The notes beneath the pieces are model-generated. The model had not been told where the DNA came from. It saw nothing but the letters and a program-made list of their open reading frames with translations, and did not search any database. DNA of 64,000 nt, taken from Kluyvera sp040932435. GTDB lineage: Bacteria; Pseudomonadota; Gammaproteobacteria; Enterobacterales; Enterobacteriaceae. The stretch is from NCBI RefSeq assembly GCF_040932435.1, contig NZ_JBFQGA010000001.1:62001-126000 (forward strand), in the 5' to 3' direction. A program made the translations under genes and the position numbers. Of the stretch, positions 1 to 9,225 are shown one piece after another; the stretch's first letter is position 1; every line of letters starts with the position of its first letter.

Positions 1-677
1 AGATAGCTGCGGGTCTGGTAAATAAAGTTGTGAACTTCTGTGTGGCGATCGAGGAAGGCGGCCACCGGTTTGTCGAGACCGGTCATTGGACGCAGCTTCG
101 GGTCCCAGTGCGGGTTCGGCAGGAAGCGCACGTCAAAGACGTAATCAGCATCGATAGGGATACCGTGTTTGAAGCCGAAGGACTCAAACACCATCGTCAG
201 TTCACGTTCACGTTTACCCAACAGGCGGGTGCGCAGCATTTCGGCCAGCTCATGGACGGACATTTCGGAAGTATCAACGATGAGATCAGCGCGTGAGCGC
301 AGCGGCTCCAGCAGGTTGCTTTCTTCATCGATGGCGCTTTCCAGCGAGAGGTTTTTGCTCGACAGCGGGTGCAAACGGCGGGTGTCGCTGTAACGGCGAA
401 TCAGCGTGTTGCGATCGGCATCGAGGAACAGCAGCTGCGGCGAGAAGTTTTCCGGCAGATTATCCATCGCCCGCTCAAAGATTTCCGGAGATTCCGGCAT
501 GTTACGCACGTCGATACTGACCGCCGCTGAAATCTCACGGTCGGCCAGCGTTTTCGCCAGTTCCGGCAGCAGCACTACCGGCAGGTTATCGACGCAGTAA
601 AAACCCATATCTTCCAGCGCGCGCAGGGCAACAGATTTGCCTGAGCCAGAGCGGCCGCTGACGATCATCAGTACCAT
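1..677 (-). CDS. rapZ: RNase adapter protein RapZ (3' end outside window)
   Basis: RapZ binds GlmY/GlmZ small RNAs and presents GlmZ to RNase E, which sets glmS expression and so amino-sugar supply; it also has a P-loop ATPase fold. About 225 N-terminal codons are present of the roughly 284 usual for the family, and the C-terminal RNA-binding part lies beyond the left edge. The start at 677 gives MVLMIVSGRSGSGKS, with the Walker A loop near residues 8-15. It follows ptsN by about 30 bases in the rpoN operon, as in E. coli. Identity is very secure. Confidence 0.95.
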   Translation of the reverse strand, partial: MVLMIVSGRSGSGKSVALRALEDMGFYCVDNLPVVLLPELAKTLADREISAAVSIDVRNMPESPEIFERAMDNLPENFSPQLLFLDADRNTLIRRYSDTRRLHPLSSKNLSLESAIDEESNLLEPLRSRADLIVDTSEMSVHELAEMLRTRLLGKRERELTMVFESFGFKHGIPIDADYVFDVRFLPNPHWDPKLRPMTGLDKPVAAFLDRHTEVHNFIYQTRSY

Positions 678-710
678 GTACCGTCTCTCCTCAGTACGAT
701 GTGATGTCCA

Positions 711-1199
711 CTATTCATCATCGTGGGTTTCCGTATCGGTGATGATTTGGTAAAGCTCTTCGTCGCTTTGCGCTGAGCGCAGGCGGCGACAAATGGTTTT
801 ATCCGCCAGACGTTTTGCCACCAACGACAGCGTATGCAGGTGGGTTTTCGTCTGATCGGCTGGCACCAGCAGGGCAAACAGTAAATCCACAGGCTGATTG
901 TCAATGGCGTCAAAGGCAATTGGCGTTTCCAGTTGTACAAAAACGCCCACTGCGCGCAGCGTATCCTCTTCCAGTTTCCCGTGAGGAATAGCGATGCCAT
1001 TGCCGATGCCAGTACTGCCCATCTTTTCACGGGTCAGGATGGCTTCGAACACCACCTGCGGAGGCAGGCTAAGCTGTTTAGCCGCCAGCTCGCTGATGAT
1101 TTCCAGCGCACGTTTTTTACTCTGACAGTGCACGGCACTGCGGGTACATTCCTGGTTAAGGACGTTGCTCAGTTGAAGAGCTGAATCATTATTTGTCAT
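711..1199 (-). CDS. ptsN: Nitrogen PTS enzyme IIA (EIIA-Ntr)
   Basis: PtsN is the terminal phospho-acceptor of the nitrogen PTS (PtsP-PtsO-PtsN). It regulates potassium transport and envelope stress rather than carrying sugar. The protein is 162 aa with one PTS EIIA type 2 domain, and the phosphorylated histidine is visible at about residue 73 in IAIPHGKL. I chose the ATG at 1199 (MTNND) over a longer upstream frame because it matches the known family N-terminus. It lies between hpf and rapZ in the rpoN operon. Confidence 0.96.
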   Translation of the reverse strand: MTNNDSALQLSNVLNQECTRSAVHCQSKKRALEIISELAAKQLSLPPQVVFEAILTREKMGSTGIGNGIAIPHGKLEEDTLRAVGVFVQLETPIAFDAIDNQPVDLLFALLVPADQTKTHLHTLSLVAKRLADKTICRRLRSAQSDEELYQIITDTETHDDE

Positions 1200-1257
1200 A
1201 ATTTCACCTAAGCACCGCCCGCCATACACAGGGCATAGCGGGCGGTAGCTCGGACAA

Positions 1258-1545
1258 TCAGTGTTGTTTTAGTTTATCTTTGTGTTTATTCAACTGTCTC
1301 GACAGTTTGTCGATCAAGCCGTCGATGGCGGCGTACATATCTTTCCCTTCCGCACTGGCGTGAAGTTCGCCGCCGTTAACATGCAATGTTGCATCCGAGA
1401 TGTGCGTCAATTTCTCCACTTTTAACACAATGTAGACCTGATTGATCCTCTCGAAATACTGTTCGAGCTTAACGAATTTCGCATTGACGAATTCGCGCAT
1501 CGCATCGGTAATTTCGACGTTGTGTCCAGTGATGTTGAGCTGCAT
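1258..1545 (-). CDS. hpf: Ribosome hibernation promoting factor HPF (short form)
   Basis: HPF binds the 30S decoding region in stationary phase and, with RMF, drives formation of inactive 100S ribosomes. The 95-aa protein is the short form with only the ribosome-binding beta-alpha-beta domain, beginning MQLNITGHNVEITDAMRE and ending in a lysine-rich tail. The ATG at 1545 was chosen because the longer upstream extension overlaps the 3' end of rpoN and is unlike the family. It lies about 20 bases downstream of rpoN in the same operon. Confidence 0.96.
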   Translation of the reverse strand: MQLNITGHNVEITDAMREFVNAKFVKLEQYFERINQVYIVLKVEKLTHISDATLHVNGGELHASAEGKDMYAAIDGLIDKLSRQLNKHKDKLKQH

Positions 1546-1567
1546 AGTGTCTTCCTTATCAGTAGAG

Positions 1568-3001
1568 TCAGACCAGCTGTTTACGCTGGTTTGACGGCGG
1601 GATGGATAAAGACTCTCGGTACTTTGCAACGGTACGCCGTGCCACCATGATACCCTGTTCAGAGAGCATGGTGGTCAGTTTACTGTCGCTCAGTGGTTTC
1701 GCGGGATTTTCCGCGGCAATCAATTTCTTCACCAACGCGCGGATAGCAGTAGACGAGGCTTCGCCGCCGCCTTCGGTGCTCACGTGACTGGAGAAGAAAT
1801 ACTTAAGCTCAAAAATGCCCCGTGGGCTATGCAAATACTTCTGCGTGGTGACACGCGAAATGGTGGACTCATGCATCTCGACGGTCTGGGCGATATCCGC
1901 CAGCACCATCGGTTTCATATATTCTTCGCCAAGATCGAAAAAGGCCTGCTGCTGTTCAACGATGCAGCGACTGACGCGTAAAAGCGTGTCATTACGGCTC
2001 TCAAGACTCTTTATAAGCCATTTAGCATCCTGCAGGTTACTGCGAATAAACTGGCTGTCGGCGTCATTGCGGGTGTTATTACACATGCCAGCGTAATGCT
2101 GGTTTATCTGCAAACGCGGAATGCTGTCGGCGTTAAGCTCAACCATCCAGCGACCGCTTACCTTGCGGACCAAAACGTCAGGGATCACGTATTCCGGCTC
2201 ACCGGTTTGGATCGACTGGCCGGGGCGAGGATCTAACGATTGGATCAGGTCGACGGCTTCTTTCAACACGTCTTCTTTCAGACGGGTAACGCGCATCAAC
2301 GAGCGGAAATCATGGTTGGCGAGAAGATCGAGATGATCGGAGATAATCAGCCGGGCCTCGGTAATTCGCGGCGTATCCGGGGAGAATTGTGACAGCTGGA
2401 TCAGCAGGCAATCGCGCAGATCCTTGGCGGCAACACCCACTGGATCGAAGCGCTGGATGCGCTTAAGCACCGCTTCTACTTCATCAAGGCCTATTTCGTC
2501 ATCGCCAATGCTTTCACGAATATCTTCCAGCGTAACGGTGAGATAGCCGGTTTCATCAACGGCATCAACGATAGATGTCGCAATTGCCCTGTCGGTTTCG
2601 GTAAACGGCGTTAGCTCGACCTGCCACATCAGATAGTCCTGCAAGGACTGGGTGGTTTCACCCTGATAGATTGGCAGTTCGTCGTCCTGATAATCAACTC
2701 CAGTGCCCGATGGCGTTCCGGCGGTGTAGATTTCATCCCAACTGGCGTCGAGCGGCAGCTCTTCGGGCATTTCCGTCTTTTCCAATGCATCGACGCTGTC
2801 GATAGTTTCGGCATCAACGGATTCCTGGGTTTCTACTTCCTCGTGAAGATCGGTTTGCTCAAGCAGGGGATTGCTGTCCAGTGCTTGCTGGAGTTCTTGC
2901 TGAAGTTCCAGCGTTGACAACTGCAACAGACGGATCGCCTGCTGCAACTGCGGCGTCATGGCAAGCTGTTGGCTGAGCCTTAATTGCAAACCTTGCTTCA
3001 T
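1568..3001 (-). CDS. rpoN: RNA polymerase sigma-54 factor
   Basis: Sigma-54 directs RNA polymerase to -24/-12 promoters and needs an AAA+ activator for open-complex formation. The 477-aa protein shows the glutamine/leucine-rich activator-interacting region I in the first 50 residues, an acidic region II (about 50-120), the core-binding domain, and the RpoN box (ARRTVAKYRE) near residue 455. It matches the usual family length. It starts 44 bases downstream of lptB and is followed by hpf-ptsN-rapZ, the conserved rpoN operon. Confidence 0.98.
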   Translation of the reverse strand: MKQGLQLRLSQQLAMTPQLQQAIRLLQLSTLELQQELQQALDSNPLLEQTDLHEEVETQESVDAETIDSVDALEKTEMPEELPLDASWDEIYTAGTPSGTGVDYQDDELPIYQGETTQSLQDYLMWQVELTPFTETDRAIATSIVDAVDETGYLTVTLEDIRESIGDDEIGLDEVEAVLKRIQRFDPVGVAAKDLRDCLLIQLSQFSPDTPRITEARLIISDHLDLLANHDFRSLMRVTRLKEDVLKEAVDLIQSLDPRPGQSIQTGEPEYVIPDVLVRKVSGRWMVELNADSIPRLQINQHYAGMCNNTRNDADSQFIRSNLQDAKWLIKSLESRNDTLLRVSRCIVEQQQAFFDLGEEYMKPMVLADIAQTVEMHESTISRVTTQKYLHSPRGIFELKYFFSSHVSTEGGGEASSTAIRALVKKLIAAENPAKPLSDSKLTTMLSEQGIMVARRTVAKYRESLSIPPSNQRKQLV

Positions 3002-3045
3002 GTTCAGAACGAATTTCTCCTGCTAACGTCGTTAACCATACCCTA

Positions 3046-3771
3046 TCAGAGTCTGAAGTCTTCCCCAAGATACACGCGTTTAACATGTTCGTCTTGTAGG
3101 ATCTCCTGAGGTGTTCCGTGGGCAATCAGATGCCCCTGGCTGACGATATAGGCGCGCTCACATACCGCGAGCGTTTCACGCACGTTATGGTCGGTGATAA
3201 GGACGCCAAGACCGCTGTCTCGCAGGTGTTCGATAATGCGTTTGATATCGATAACGGAAATCGGGTCGACACCGGCAAATGGTTCATCCAGCAGGATAAA
3301 TTTTGGGTTTGCTGCCAGCGCACGGGCAATTTCTACGCGGCGACGTTCACCACCGGAGAGCGCCTGACCTAAGCTGTCGCGCAGGTGTTCGATGTGGAAT
3401 TCTTCCATCAGCTCTTTCGCACGATCTTCACGCTGCTCATTGCTCAGATCGTCACGGATCTGTAGCACAGCCATCAAGTTGTCATAGACGCTCAGGCGGC
3501 GGAAAATAGAGGCTTCCTGCGGCAGATAGCCGATCCCGCGGCGCGCACGGGCGTGCAGCGGCAGCAGGCTGATATCTTCGTCATCGATGATGATATTGCC
3601 AGCGTCGCGTGGAACGATCCCGACCACCATGTAGAAGGTGGTGGTTTTACCTGCGCCGTTAGGCCCAAGCAGACCCACAATCTCACCGGAATTTACGGTC
3701 AGACTGACATCTTCCACGACGCGACGGCCTTTGTACGCCTTCGCGAGGTTTTTTGCAGTTAATGTCGCCAT
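3046..3771 (-). CDS. lptB: LPS export ABC transporter ATP-binding protein LptB
   Basis: LptB is the cytoplasmic ATPase of the LptB2FGC complex, which extracts LPS from the inner membrane and pushes it along the LptA bridge. The 241-aa protein has Walker A (GPNGAGKTT, about residue 36), the ABC signature (LSGGERRR, about 140), Walker B ending in LLDEPFAG, and the switch histidine in ITDHNVRE. It lies immediately after lptA (6-base gap), so the operon order lptC-lptA-lptB is conserved. lptF and lptG are outside the window. Confidence 0.98.
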   Translation of the reverse strand: MATLTAKNLAKAYKGRRVVEDVSLTVNSGEIVGLLGPNGAGKTTTFYMVVGIVPRDAGNIIIDDEDISLLPLHARARRGIGYLPQEASIFRRLSVYDNLMAVLQIRDDLSNEQREDRAKELMEEFHIEHLRDSLGQALSGGERRRVEIARALAANPKFILLDEPFAGVDPISVIDIKRIIEHLRDSGLGVLITDHNVRETLAVCERAYIVSQGHLIAHGTPQEILQDEHVKRVYLGEDFRL

Positions 3772-3777
3772 AACGAA

Positions 3778-4332
3778 TTAGTTACTCTTCTTCTCGGCCG
3801 GGGCCTGGCTTTTGGATTTGTCCTGAATCTGTGACGGCACCAAAACGGTGGTCACGCGTTTGCCTTTGTCGCTAAACGCCTGCATCTTCTGCTCTTTGAC
3901 CAAGTAGGTAATCTTGTCGCCTTTGATATTGCTATCCAACTGCTCAAGATAGGCGTTGCCGGTCAGCACCACGAAGTCGTTTTGCAGCTCATAGCGCATT
4001 TTCGACGCGTGGCCTTTCACCGGCTTGCCGTTGTCCTGCATTTGGTAGAAGGTCGCCGGATTGCCGTAGCCGTCGATGACCTCTTTACCTTTTTGATCCG
4101 CCGGGCGGGTCACGACCACTTTGTCGGCGTTAATTTTGATTGTGCCCTGAGTCACCACCACGTTGCCGGTGAAGGTCACGATGTTGCCCTGCATATCCAG
4201 CGACTGCTGATCGGATTCGATGTGAATCGGCTGATCGGTATCGCCGGTGACTGCCATGGCCGGCAGGCTAGCTGCCAGTAATGAAGCGGCGAGCGCCAGC
4301 TTAAGGCTGAGTTTGTTTGTTCTGAATTTCAT
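3778..4332 (-). CDS. lptA: Periplasmic LPS-bridge protein LptA
   Basis: LptA forms head-to-tail beta-jellyroll oligomers that carry LPS across the periplasm from LptC to LptD. The 184-aa precursor has a cleavable signal peptide ending near AMA (about residue 27), then an OstA-type domain beginning VTGDTDQPIHIES, and a lysine/glutamine-rich tail. The start at 4332 (MKFRTNKLSL) was preferred over an ATG 21 bases upstream because it matches the family. The 5' end overlaps the 3' end of lptC by 32 bases, which suggests translational coupling. Confidence 0.96.
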   Translation of the reverse strand: MKFRTNKLSLKLALAASLLAASLPAMAVTGDTDQPIHIESDQQSLDMQGNIVTFTGNVVVTQGTIKINADKVVVTRPADQKGKEVIDGYGNPATFYQMQDNGKPVKGHASKMRYELQNDFVVLTGNAYLEQLDSNIKGDKITYLVKEQKMQAFSDKGKRVTTVLVPSQIQDKSKSQAPAEKKSN

Positions 4333-4876
4333 AAGAGGTTCTAACCTTTTCAATCAGCTCGGCGGTTTTGCTGCGTAAATTGCCGCGCATTTTCAGGCCG
4401 CTGGAATTAAATGATGTTCCGTATAACGTCACAAGGTCGTCAGAGGCAACGTCCTGAGTAATCAGGTTAACCTGGGCATTATCCGTCGTAATCTTACGCA
4501 GTTGTGCATCTTCTGTCAGCGCGTTGATTTCAACGTGCCCATAAAGGTACAGCATGCGGTCGTTGGTCAGTTTGGCTTTATCCGCTTTAATCGACCAAGT
4601 TGGCACCTTGTTAGCGTCAAAGGTGGTTAATACCGGATGGGTAAACCACGACAGCGCTTGGTCGGAAAAATACTCCACATGTTCGGCGATTAACCGATAG
4701 CTGAGTGAGCCTTCCGGGCTGTATACCACGGTATCGGTATGTTCGCTTTGGTAGGTCGGGTCATTGGTGTTCACCACAAACTGGCTCGGGTCATCCTTGT
4801 CGGCAAGATTGAGGCCGATGAGGACCAGTGCCGCCAGCGACAGTAGAATGATAACCCAACGTCTGGTTTTACTCAT
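4301..4876 (-). CDS. lptC: LPS export protein LptC
   Basis: LptC is a bitopic inner-membrane protein that hands LPS from LptB2FG to LptA. The 191-aa protein has one N-terminal transmembrane helix (about residues 7-24) followed by a periplasmic LptA-like beta-jellyroll. It overlaps kdsC by 4 bases (ATGA-type junction) at its 5' end and lptA by 32 bases at its 3' end. The kdsD-kdsC-lptC-lptA-lptB order thus links Kdo synthesis to LPS export. Confidence 0.96.
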   Translation of the reverse strand: MSKTRRWVIILLSLAALVLIGLNLADKDDPSQFVVNTNDPTYQSEHTDTVVYSPEGSLSYRLIAEHVEYFSDQALSWFTHPVLTTFDANKVPTWSIKADKAKLTNDRMLYLYGHVEINALTEDAQLRKITTDNAQVNLITQDVASDDLVTLYGTSFNSSGLKMRGNLRSKTAELIEKVRTSYEIQNKQTQP

Positions 4877-5439
4877 ATCGATTGCCCTTTGGCTTCGTCC
4901 AGCTTACCTTGCGCCAGCAGCAACAGGTCACATACTTCACGGACAGCACCACGACCGCCGGCAATACGCGTCACGTAATCTGCGCGCGGTAACAGCAGCG
5001 GGTGCGCATCGGCAACGGCGACGCTGAGGCCGATTTCCGCCATCACCGGCCAGTCGATCAAATCGTCACCCACGTAGGCGACTTCATCCGCTTGTAGATT
5101 CAGCTTCGCCAGCAGTTCACGGTAGGCGATGAGCTTATCCGATTGTCCTTGGTAGAGGTGAGTGATGCCAAGCGTAGCGCAGCGGTCTTCTAATAGTTTA
5201 GCTTTTCGCCCGGTAATAATCGCCACTTCGATACCGGAGGTGAGGGCGCAGCGAATACCGTAGCCGTCACGCACGTTGAAGGCTTTTAGCTCCTCACCGT
5301 TGTTGCCCATATAAATAAGGCCGTCCGAGAGCACCCCATCAACATCGAGGATCAGCAAACGAACTTTTTCCGCCCGCGCAATAAATTGTGGGCTCACCGG
5401 GCCGTAACAGGTGGCAACCGGGGCAACAGCATGACTCAT
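4873..5439 (-). CDS. kdsC: 3-deoxy-D-manno-octulosonate 8-phosphate phosphatase
   Basis: KdsC hydrolyses Kdo-8-phosphate to Kdo, the third step of Kdo synthesis for LPS inner core. It is a 188-aa C0-type HAD phosphatase with no cap domain, active as a tetramer. Motif I is LDVDGVLSDG, with the nucleophile Asp at residue 32 and the general acid at 34. The later HAD motif YVGDDLIDWPVM is also clear. It lies between kdsD (15-base gap) and lptC (4-base overlap). Confidence 0.97.
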   Translation of the reverse strand: MSHAVAPVATCYGPVSPQFIARAEKVRLLILDVDGVLSDGLIYMGNNGEELKAFNVRDGYGIRCALTSGIEVAIITGRKAKLLEDRCATLGITHLYQGQSDKLIAYRELLAKLNLQADEVAYVGDDLIDWPVMAEIGLSVAVADAHPLLLPRADYVTRIAGGRGAVREVCDLLLLAQGKLDEAKGQSI

Positions 5440-5454
5440 TCTATATATCCTTGA

Positions 5455-6441
5455 TTACACTACGCCTGCGCGCAGTAGATCGTGCATATGTATCACACCT
5501 AGCAGATGGTCGCCATCGGCAACCAACACGCAGGTGATATGACGTGACTGCATCAGGTTCAGGGCGTCAACCGCCAGAATACCTGGGCGAATGCGAATGC
5601 CGCCCGGCGTCATCACGTCGGCGATGCCGAGAGTGCGAACATCAACGCCGTTATCGAAGATCCGACGCAGGTCACCATCGGTGAAAATACCTTTAATCTG
5701 CATGTTGTCATCGCAGATGGCGGTCATCCCCAGGTTTTTACGGGTGATTTCCAGCAGCGCGTCGCGCAGTGACGCGTCTACGCTGACGTGCGGAATTTCG
5801 TCGCCAGTGTGCATGATATCGTTAACTCGCAACAGCAGCTTGCGGCCCAGTGCGCCACCGGGGTGCGACAGGGCAAAATCTTCTGCCGTGAAGCCACGGG
5901 CTTTTAACAATGCGACGGCAAGTGCGTCTCCCATGACCAGCGCAGCGGTAGTGCTGGTGGTGGGGGCCAGCCCTAACGGACAGGCTTCGCGGGGAACTTT
6001 TACGCACAGGTGGATATCGGCGGCGCGCCCCATGCTGCTATCTGGTCGGCTGGTCATGCAGATAAGCGGAACGCGCAGACGTTTTAGAACCGGGATTAGC
6101 GCGAGGATCTCATTGGACTCGCCTGAGTTGGACAGGGCGATAACCACATCCTGCGGCGTAACCATACCTAAGTCGCCGTGGGCCGCTTCGCCGGGATGGA
6201 CGAAGAATGCCGAGGTGCCGGTGCTGGCAAACGTGGCCGCCATTTTACGACCAATATGCCCGGATTTGCCCATCCCCATCACCACGACTTTGCCGCTACA
6301 GTAGAAAATCTTCTCGCAGGCGTCGCTGAAATCTTGGTTAATGTATTGATCGAGCTGTTCCAGCCCTTCCCGTTCAATCTCCAGAACCTCTTTTCCTGCC
6401 TGCAGGAAATCGAAATTTGGCTGCAAATCTATTTGCGACAT
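5455..6441 (-). CDS. kdsD: D-arabinose 5-phosphate isomerase KdsD
   Basis: KdsD interconverts ribulose-5-phosphate and arabinose-5-phosphate, the first committed step of Kdo synthesis. The 328-aa protein has an N-terminal SIS sugar-isomerase domain (GMGKSGHIGRKMAATFAST; HPGEAAHGD) and two C-terminal CBS domains from about residue 205. I chose the ATG at 6441 (MSQIDLQPNFDF) because a longer frame runs into yrbG and is unlike the family. It lies 14 bases after yrbG. Confidence 0.97.
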   Translation of the reverse strand: MSQIDLQPNFDFLQAGKEVLEIEREGLEQLDQYINQDFSDACEKIFYCSGKVVVMGMGKSGHIGRKMAATFASTGTSAFFVHPGEAAHGDLGMVTPQDVVIALSNSGESNEILALIPVLKRLRVPLICMTSRPDSSMGRAADIHLCVKVPREACPLGLAPTTSTTAALVMGDALAVALLKARGFTAEDFALSHPGGALGRKLLLRVNDIMHTGDEIPHVSVDASLRDALLEITRKNLGMTAICDDNMQIKGIFTDGDLRRIFDNGVDVRTLGIADVMTPGGIRIRPGILAVDALNLMQSRHITCVLVADGDHLLGVIHMHDLLRAGVV

Positions 6442-6455
6442 AGTGTTATCCCGAT

Positions 6456-7430
6456 TCATTCGATGAAAAGCGGCGTGCCCCAATAGAGGAACGCCAGCCA
6501 TGCCATAAATCCGCCGATTAACAGCAAGCCTGCACCACGGCCTATCTGGCGGCGGCGCCAGCACAGTAGGGCAAAAATAACGCTTACCGCTACCATCACG
6601 CCATAGTCTCGGCTGAACGCAAGTGGGTTAAACGCCCCGGGTGCGATCAGGGCAGGGATCCCCAAAACGATAGCGATATTAAAGAAATTTGAGCCGATGA
6701 TATTGCCGACAGCAATATCATTTTCGCCTTTTCGCACGCCGGCAATTGCGGTGGCAAGCTCTGGTAGGCTGGTACCAAGCGCTACGATGGTCAGGCCAAG
6801 TGTCAGTTCACTCATGGCGAAATAGTTCGCCATTACCGTGGCGTTATCGATAACCATCCGGGTCGCCATTGGCATGATGATAAGCGCCACGCCGAGCCAG
6901 AGGCAGGCGACGGGCAATGAACCATCGCGCGGCAGCTCGGCTAGCTGCTCCTGCGTAAATTTGTCATTGCCTTGGCGTTCGGCCAACCGGGCTATTTTAA
7001 TGATAAACAACAGCCACAGGACGGTGAGAATAATTAAAAACACGCCGTCCAGACGGGACAGTTCGCCATCATACAACACATACCCTGCCAGCAGGCTCAC
7101 TACCAACATTAGCGGTATTTCGCGGCGCAGGATATCAGAATGCACGGTAAACGGCTGCAACACCGCGGTGAGCCCGAGGATCAATAGAATGTTGACGATA
7201 TTGGATCCGATACCGGTACCGATGGCGACATCAACCTGCCCGTGAAGCGAGGCGGCGGCGGAAACAATTATTTCCGGGAGCGATGTGCCTATACTGACAA
7301 CAGTCATGCCAATAATCAGCGGTGGGACCCCTAAAGCACGGCAAAGAATAGACGCGGAATACACCAGGCGGTCAGCGCTGTATACCACCAGAAGTAAACC
7401 AATAATTAACAGAGCCGTAGCTAAGAGCAT
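6456..7430 (-). CDS. yrbG: Inner-membrane calcium/sodium antiporter family protein YrbG
   Basis: This is a 324-aa polytopic membrane protein with about ten transmembrane segments and two inverted Na/Ca exchanger repeats. The duplicated alpha-repeat signature is visible as SIGTSLPEI near residue 45 and ALGTSLPEL near residue 218. The family exchanges cations across the inner membrane, but the physiological role of YrbG itself is not established. It is the first gene of the minus-strand yrbG-kdsDC-lptCAB run and is divergent from mlaF. Confidence 0.93.
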   Translation of the reverse strand: MLLATALLIIGLLLVVYSADRLVYSASILCRALGVPPLIIGMTVVSIGTSLPEIIVSAAASLHGQVDVAIGTGIGSNIVNILLILGLTAVLQPFTVHSDILRREIPLMLVVSLLAGYVLYDGELSRLDGVFLIILTVLWLLFIIKIARLAERQGNDKFTQEQLAELPRDGSLPVACLWLGVALIIMPMATRMVIDNATVMANYFAMSELTLGLTIVALGTSLPELATAIAGVRKGENDIAVGNIIGSNFFNIAIVLGIPALIAPGAFNPLAFSRDYGVMVAVSVIFALLCWRRRQIGRGAGLLLIGGFMAWLAFLYWGTPLFIE

Positions 7431-7618
7431 CTAAAGTCCTTTATTCGGGTATAATCGCCGGTCCGCACCTCTGGACGTGACGAATTCCTAATTTTGACTT
7501 TATGCGCAGGAAAAGTAAAACAAATGCCAGATTTCGTTAACCAGAGCGGTTAGGATTCTGTAAGAATGCGGGGGCAAGCAGGAGTTTGCCCTACTTAAGG
7601 ACCTGGAAAGGTAAGCCT

Positions 7619-8431
7619 ATGAGCCAAAATCTAGCGAATCTGGTCGATATGCGTGACGTCACGTTTTCACGTGGCAGCCGCGTCATCTTCGACAACATAT
7701 CGCTTTCGGTACCCCGCGGCAAAATCACCGCGATTATGGGGCCGTCGGGGATTGGCAAGACCACGCTGTTACGCCTTATCGGCGGGCAGATCCCCCCGAA
7801 TAGCGGAGAGATCCTCTTTGATGGCGAGAACGTGCCTCAAATGTCGCGCTCCCGTCTTTATACCGTACGTAAGCGTATGAGCATGCTGTTTCAATCGGGA
7901 GCTCTGTTCACCGATCTGAACGTGTTTGATAACGTTGCTTACCCCATTCGCGAGCACACTAATTTGCCCGCGCCGCTGCTGAAAAGCACGGTGATGATGA
8001 AGCTGGAGGCCGTCGGCCTACGCGGTGCTGCAAAGCTGATGCCGTCTGAGCTTTCCGGTGGGATGGCGCGCCGCGCCGCGCTGGCGAGAGCCATTGCGCT
8101 AGAGCCGGACCTCATCATGTTTGATGAGCCGTTTGTTGGGCAGGACCCTATCACCATGGGCGTGTTGGTCAAGTTGATTTCTGAACTCAACAGTGCGCTG
8201 GGTGTCACCTGTATTGTGGTTTCCCACGATGTGCCTGAAGTTCTGAGCATTGCGGATTTCGCGTACATCATGGCAGACCAGAAAATCATCGCTCATGGTA
8301 GTGCAACCTCGTTGCAGGAAAATGCCGATCCTCGGGTGCGTCAGTTCCTCGACGGTATCGCTGATGGCCCGGTGCCATTCCGTTTTCCTGCGGGTGACTA
8401 TCGCCGCGATCTCATCGGCACAGGGAGTTAA
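7619..8431 (+). CDS. mlaF: Phospholipid transport ATP-binding protein MlaF
   Basis: MlaF is the ATPase of the inner-membrane MlaFEDB complex, which moves phospholipids between inner and outer membranes and keeps the outer leaflet free of phospholipid. The 270-aa protein has Walker A (GPSGIGKTT), signature (LSGGMARR) and Walker B (LIMFDEPFVG). The ATG at 7619 (MSQNLANLVDMRDV) matches the family better than an upstream start at 7586. It heads the mlaFEDCB operon with close gene spacing. Confidence 0.97.
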   Translation: MSQNLANLVDMRDVTFSRGSRVIFDNISLSVPRGKITAIMGPSGIGKTTLLRLIGGQIPPNSGEILFDGENVPQMSRSRLYTVRKRMSMLFQSGALFTDLNVFDNVAYPIREHTNLPAPLLKSTVMMKLEAVGLRGAAKLMPSELSGGMARRAALARAIALEPDLIMFDEPFVGQDPITMGVLVKLISELNSALGVTCIVVSHDVPEVLSIADFAYIMADQKIIAHGSATSLQENADPRVRQFLDGIADGPVPFRFPAGDYRRDLIGTGS

Positions 8432-8438
8432 ACGACTC

Positions 8439-9221
8439 ATGCTGTTAAATGCACTGGCAGCGCTTGGACATCGCGGGATTAAGACCATCGCGACGTTTGG
8501 GCGGGCTGGATTAATGTTATTCAATGCCGTTGTTGGCAAGCCGGAGTTTCGCAAACATGCGCCGCTGCTGGTGCGACAACTGTACAACGTCGGCGTCCTT
8601 TCTTTGGTTATCATCATTGTGTCGGGCGTGTTTATCGGCATGGTGTTGGGGCTGCAAGGATATCTGGTGCTGACCACCTATAGCGCTGAGACCAGTCTCG
8701 GCATGCTGGTGGCGCTGTCGCTGCTACGTGAGCTGGGGCCGGTAGTCGCCGCGCTGCTGTTCGCTGGGCGCGCCGGGTCGGCGTTGACGGCGGAAATTGG
8801 CCTGATGCGCGCTACCGAGCAGCTCTCCAGTATGGAGATGATGGCGGTGGATCCGCTGCGCCGCGTCATCTCTCCTCGCTTCTGGGCCGGTGTGATTTCC
8901 CTGCCGCTGCTGACGATTATTTTCGTTGCCGTGGGCATCTGGGGCGGCTCATTGGTTGGCGTAAGCTGGAAGGGAATTGATGCCGGGTTCTTCTGGTCAG
9001 CGATGCAAAATGCGGTGGACTGGCGCCTTGATCTGGTGAACTGCCTGATTAAGAGCGTTGTTTTCGCCATTACGGTGACATGGATTGCGTTATTTAACGG
9101 TTACGATGCGATCCCCACTTCTGCCGGAATTAGCCGAGCGACCACCCGTACCGTGGTGCACGCGTCGCTGGCGGTTCTTGGGCTGGACTTTGTGCTGACG
9201 GCACTGATGTTTGGGAATTGA
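8439..9221 (+). CDS. mlaE: Phospholipid transport permease MlaE
   Basis: MlaE is the integral-membrane permease of the MlaFEDB complex (MlaE/YrbE superfamily). The 260-aa protein has an amphipathic N-terminal helix followed by about five hydrophobic segments, and the conserved GRAGSALTAEIGLM and EQLSSMEMMAVDP stretches near residues 110-135. The start at 8439 (MLLNALAALGH) lies 7 bases after mlaF and agrees with the E. coli protein length. Confidence 0.97.
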   Translation: MLLNALAALGHRGIKTIATFGRAGLMLFNAVVGKPEFRKHAPLLVRQLYNVGVLSLVIIIVSGVFIGMVLGLQGYLVLTTYSAETSLGMLVALSLLRELGPVVAALLFAGRAGSALTAEIGLMRATEQLSSMEMMAVDPLRRVISPRFWAGVISLPLLTIIFVAVGIWGGSLVGVSWKGIDAGFFWSAMQNAVDWRLDLVNCLIKSVVFAITVTWIALFNGYDAIPTSAGISRATTRTVVHASLAVLGLDFVLTALMFGN

Positions 9222-9225
9222 GTGA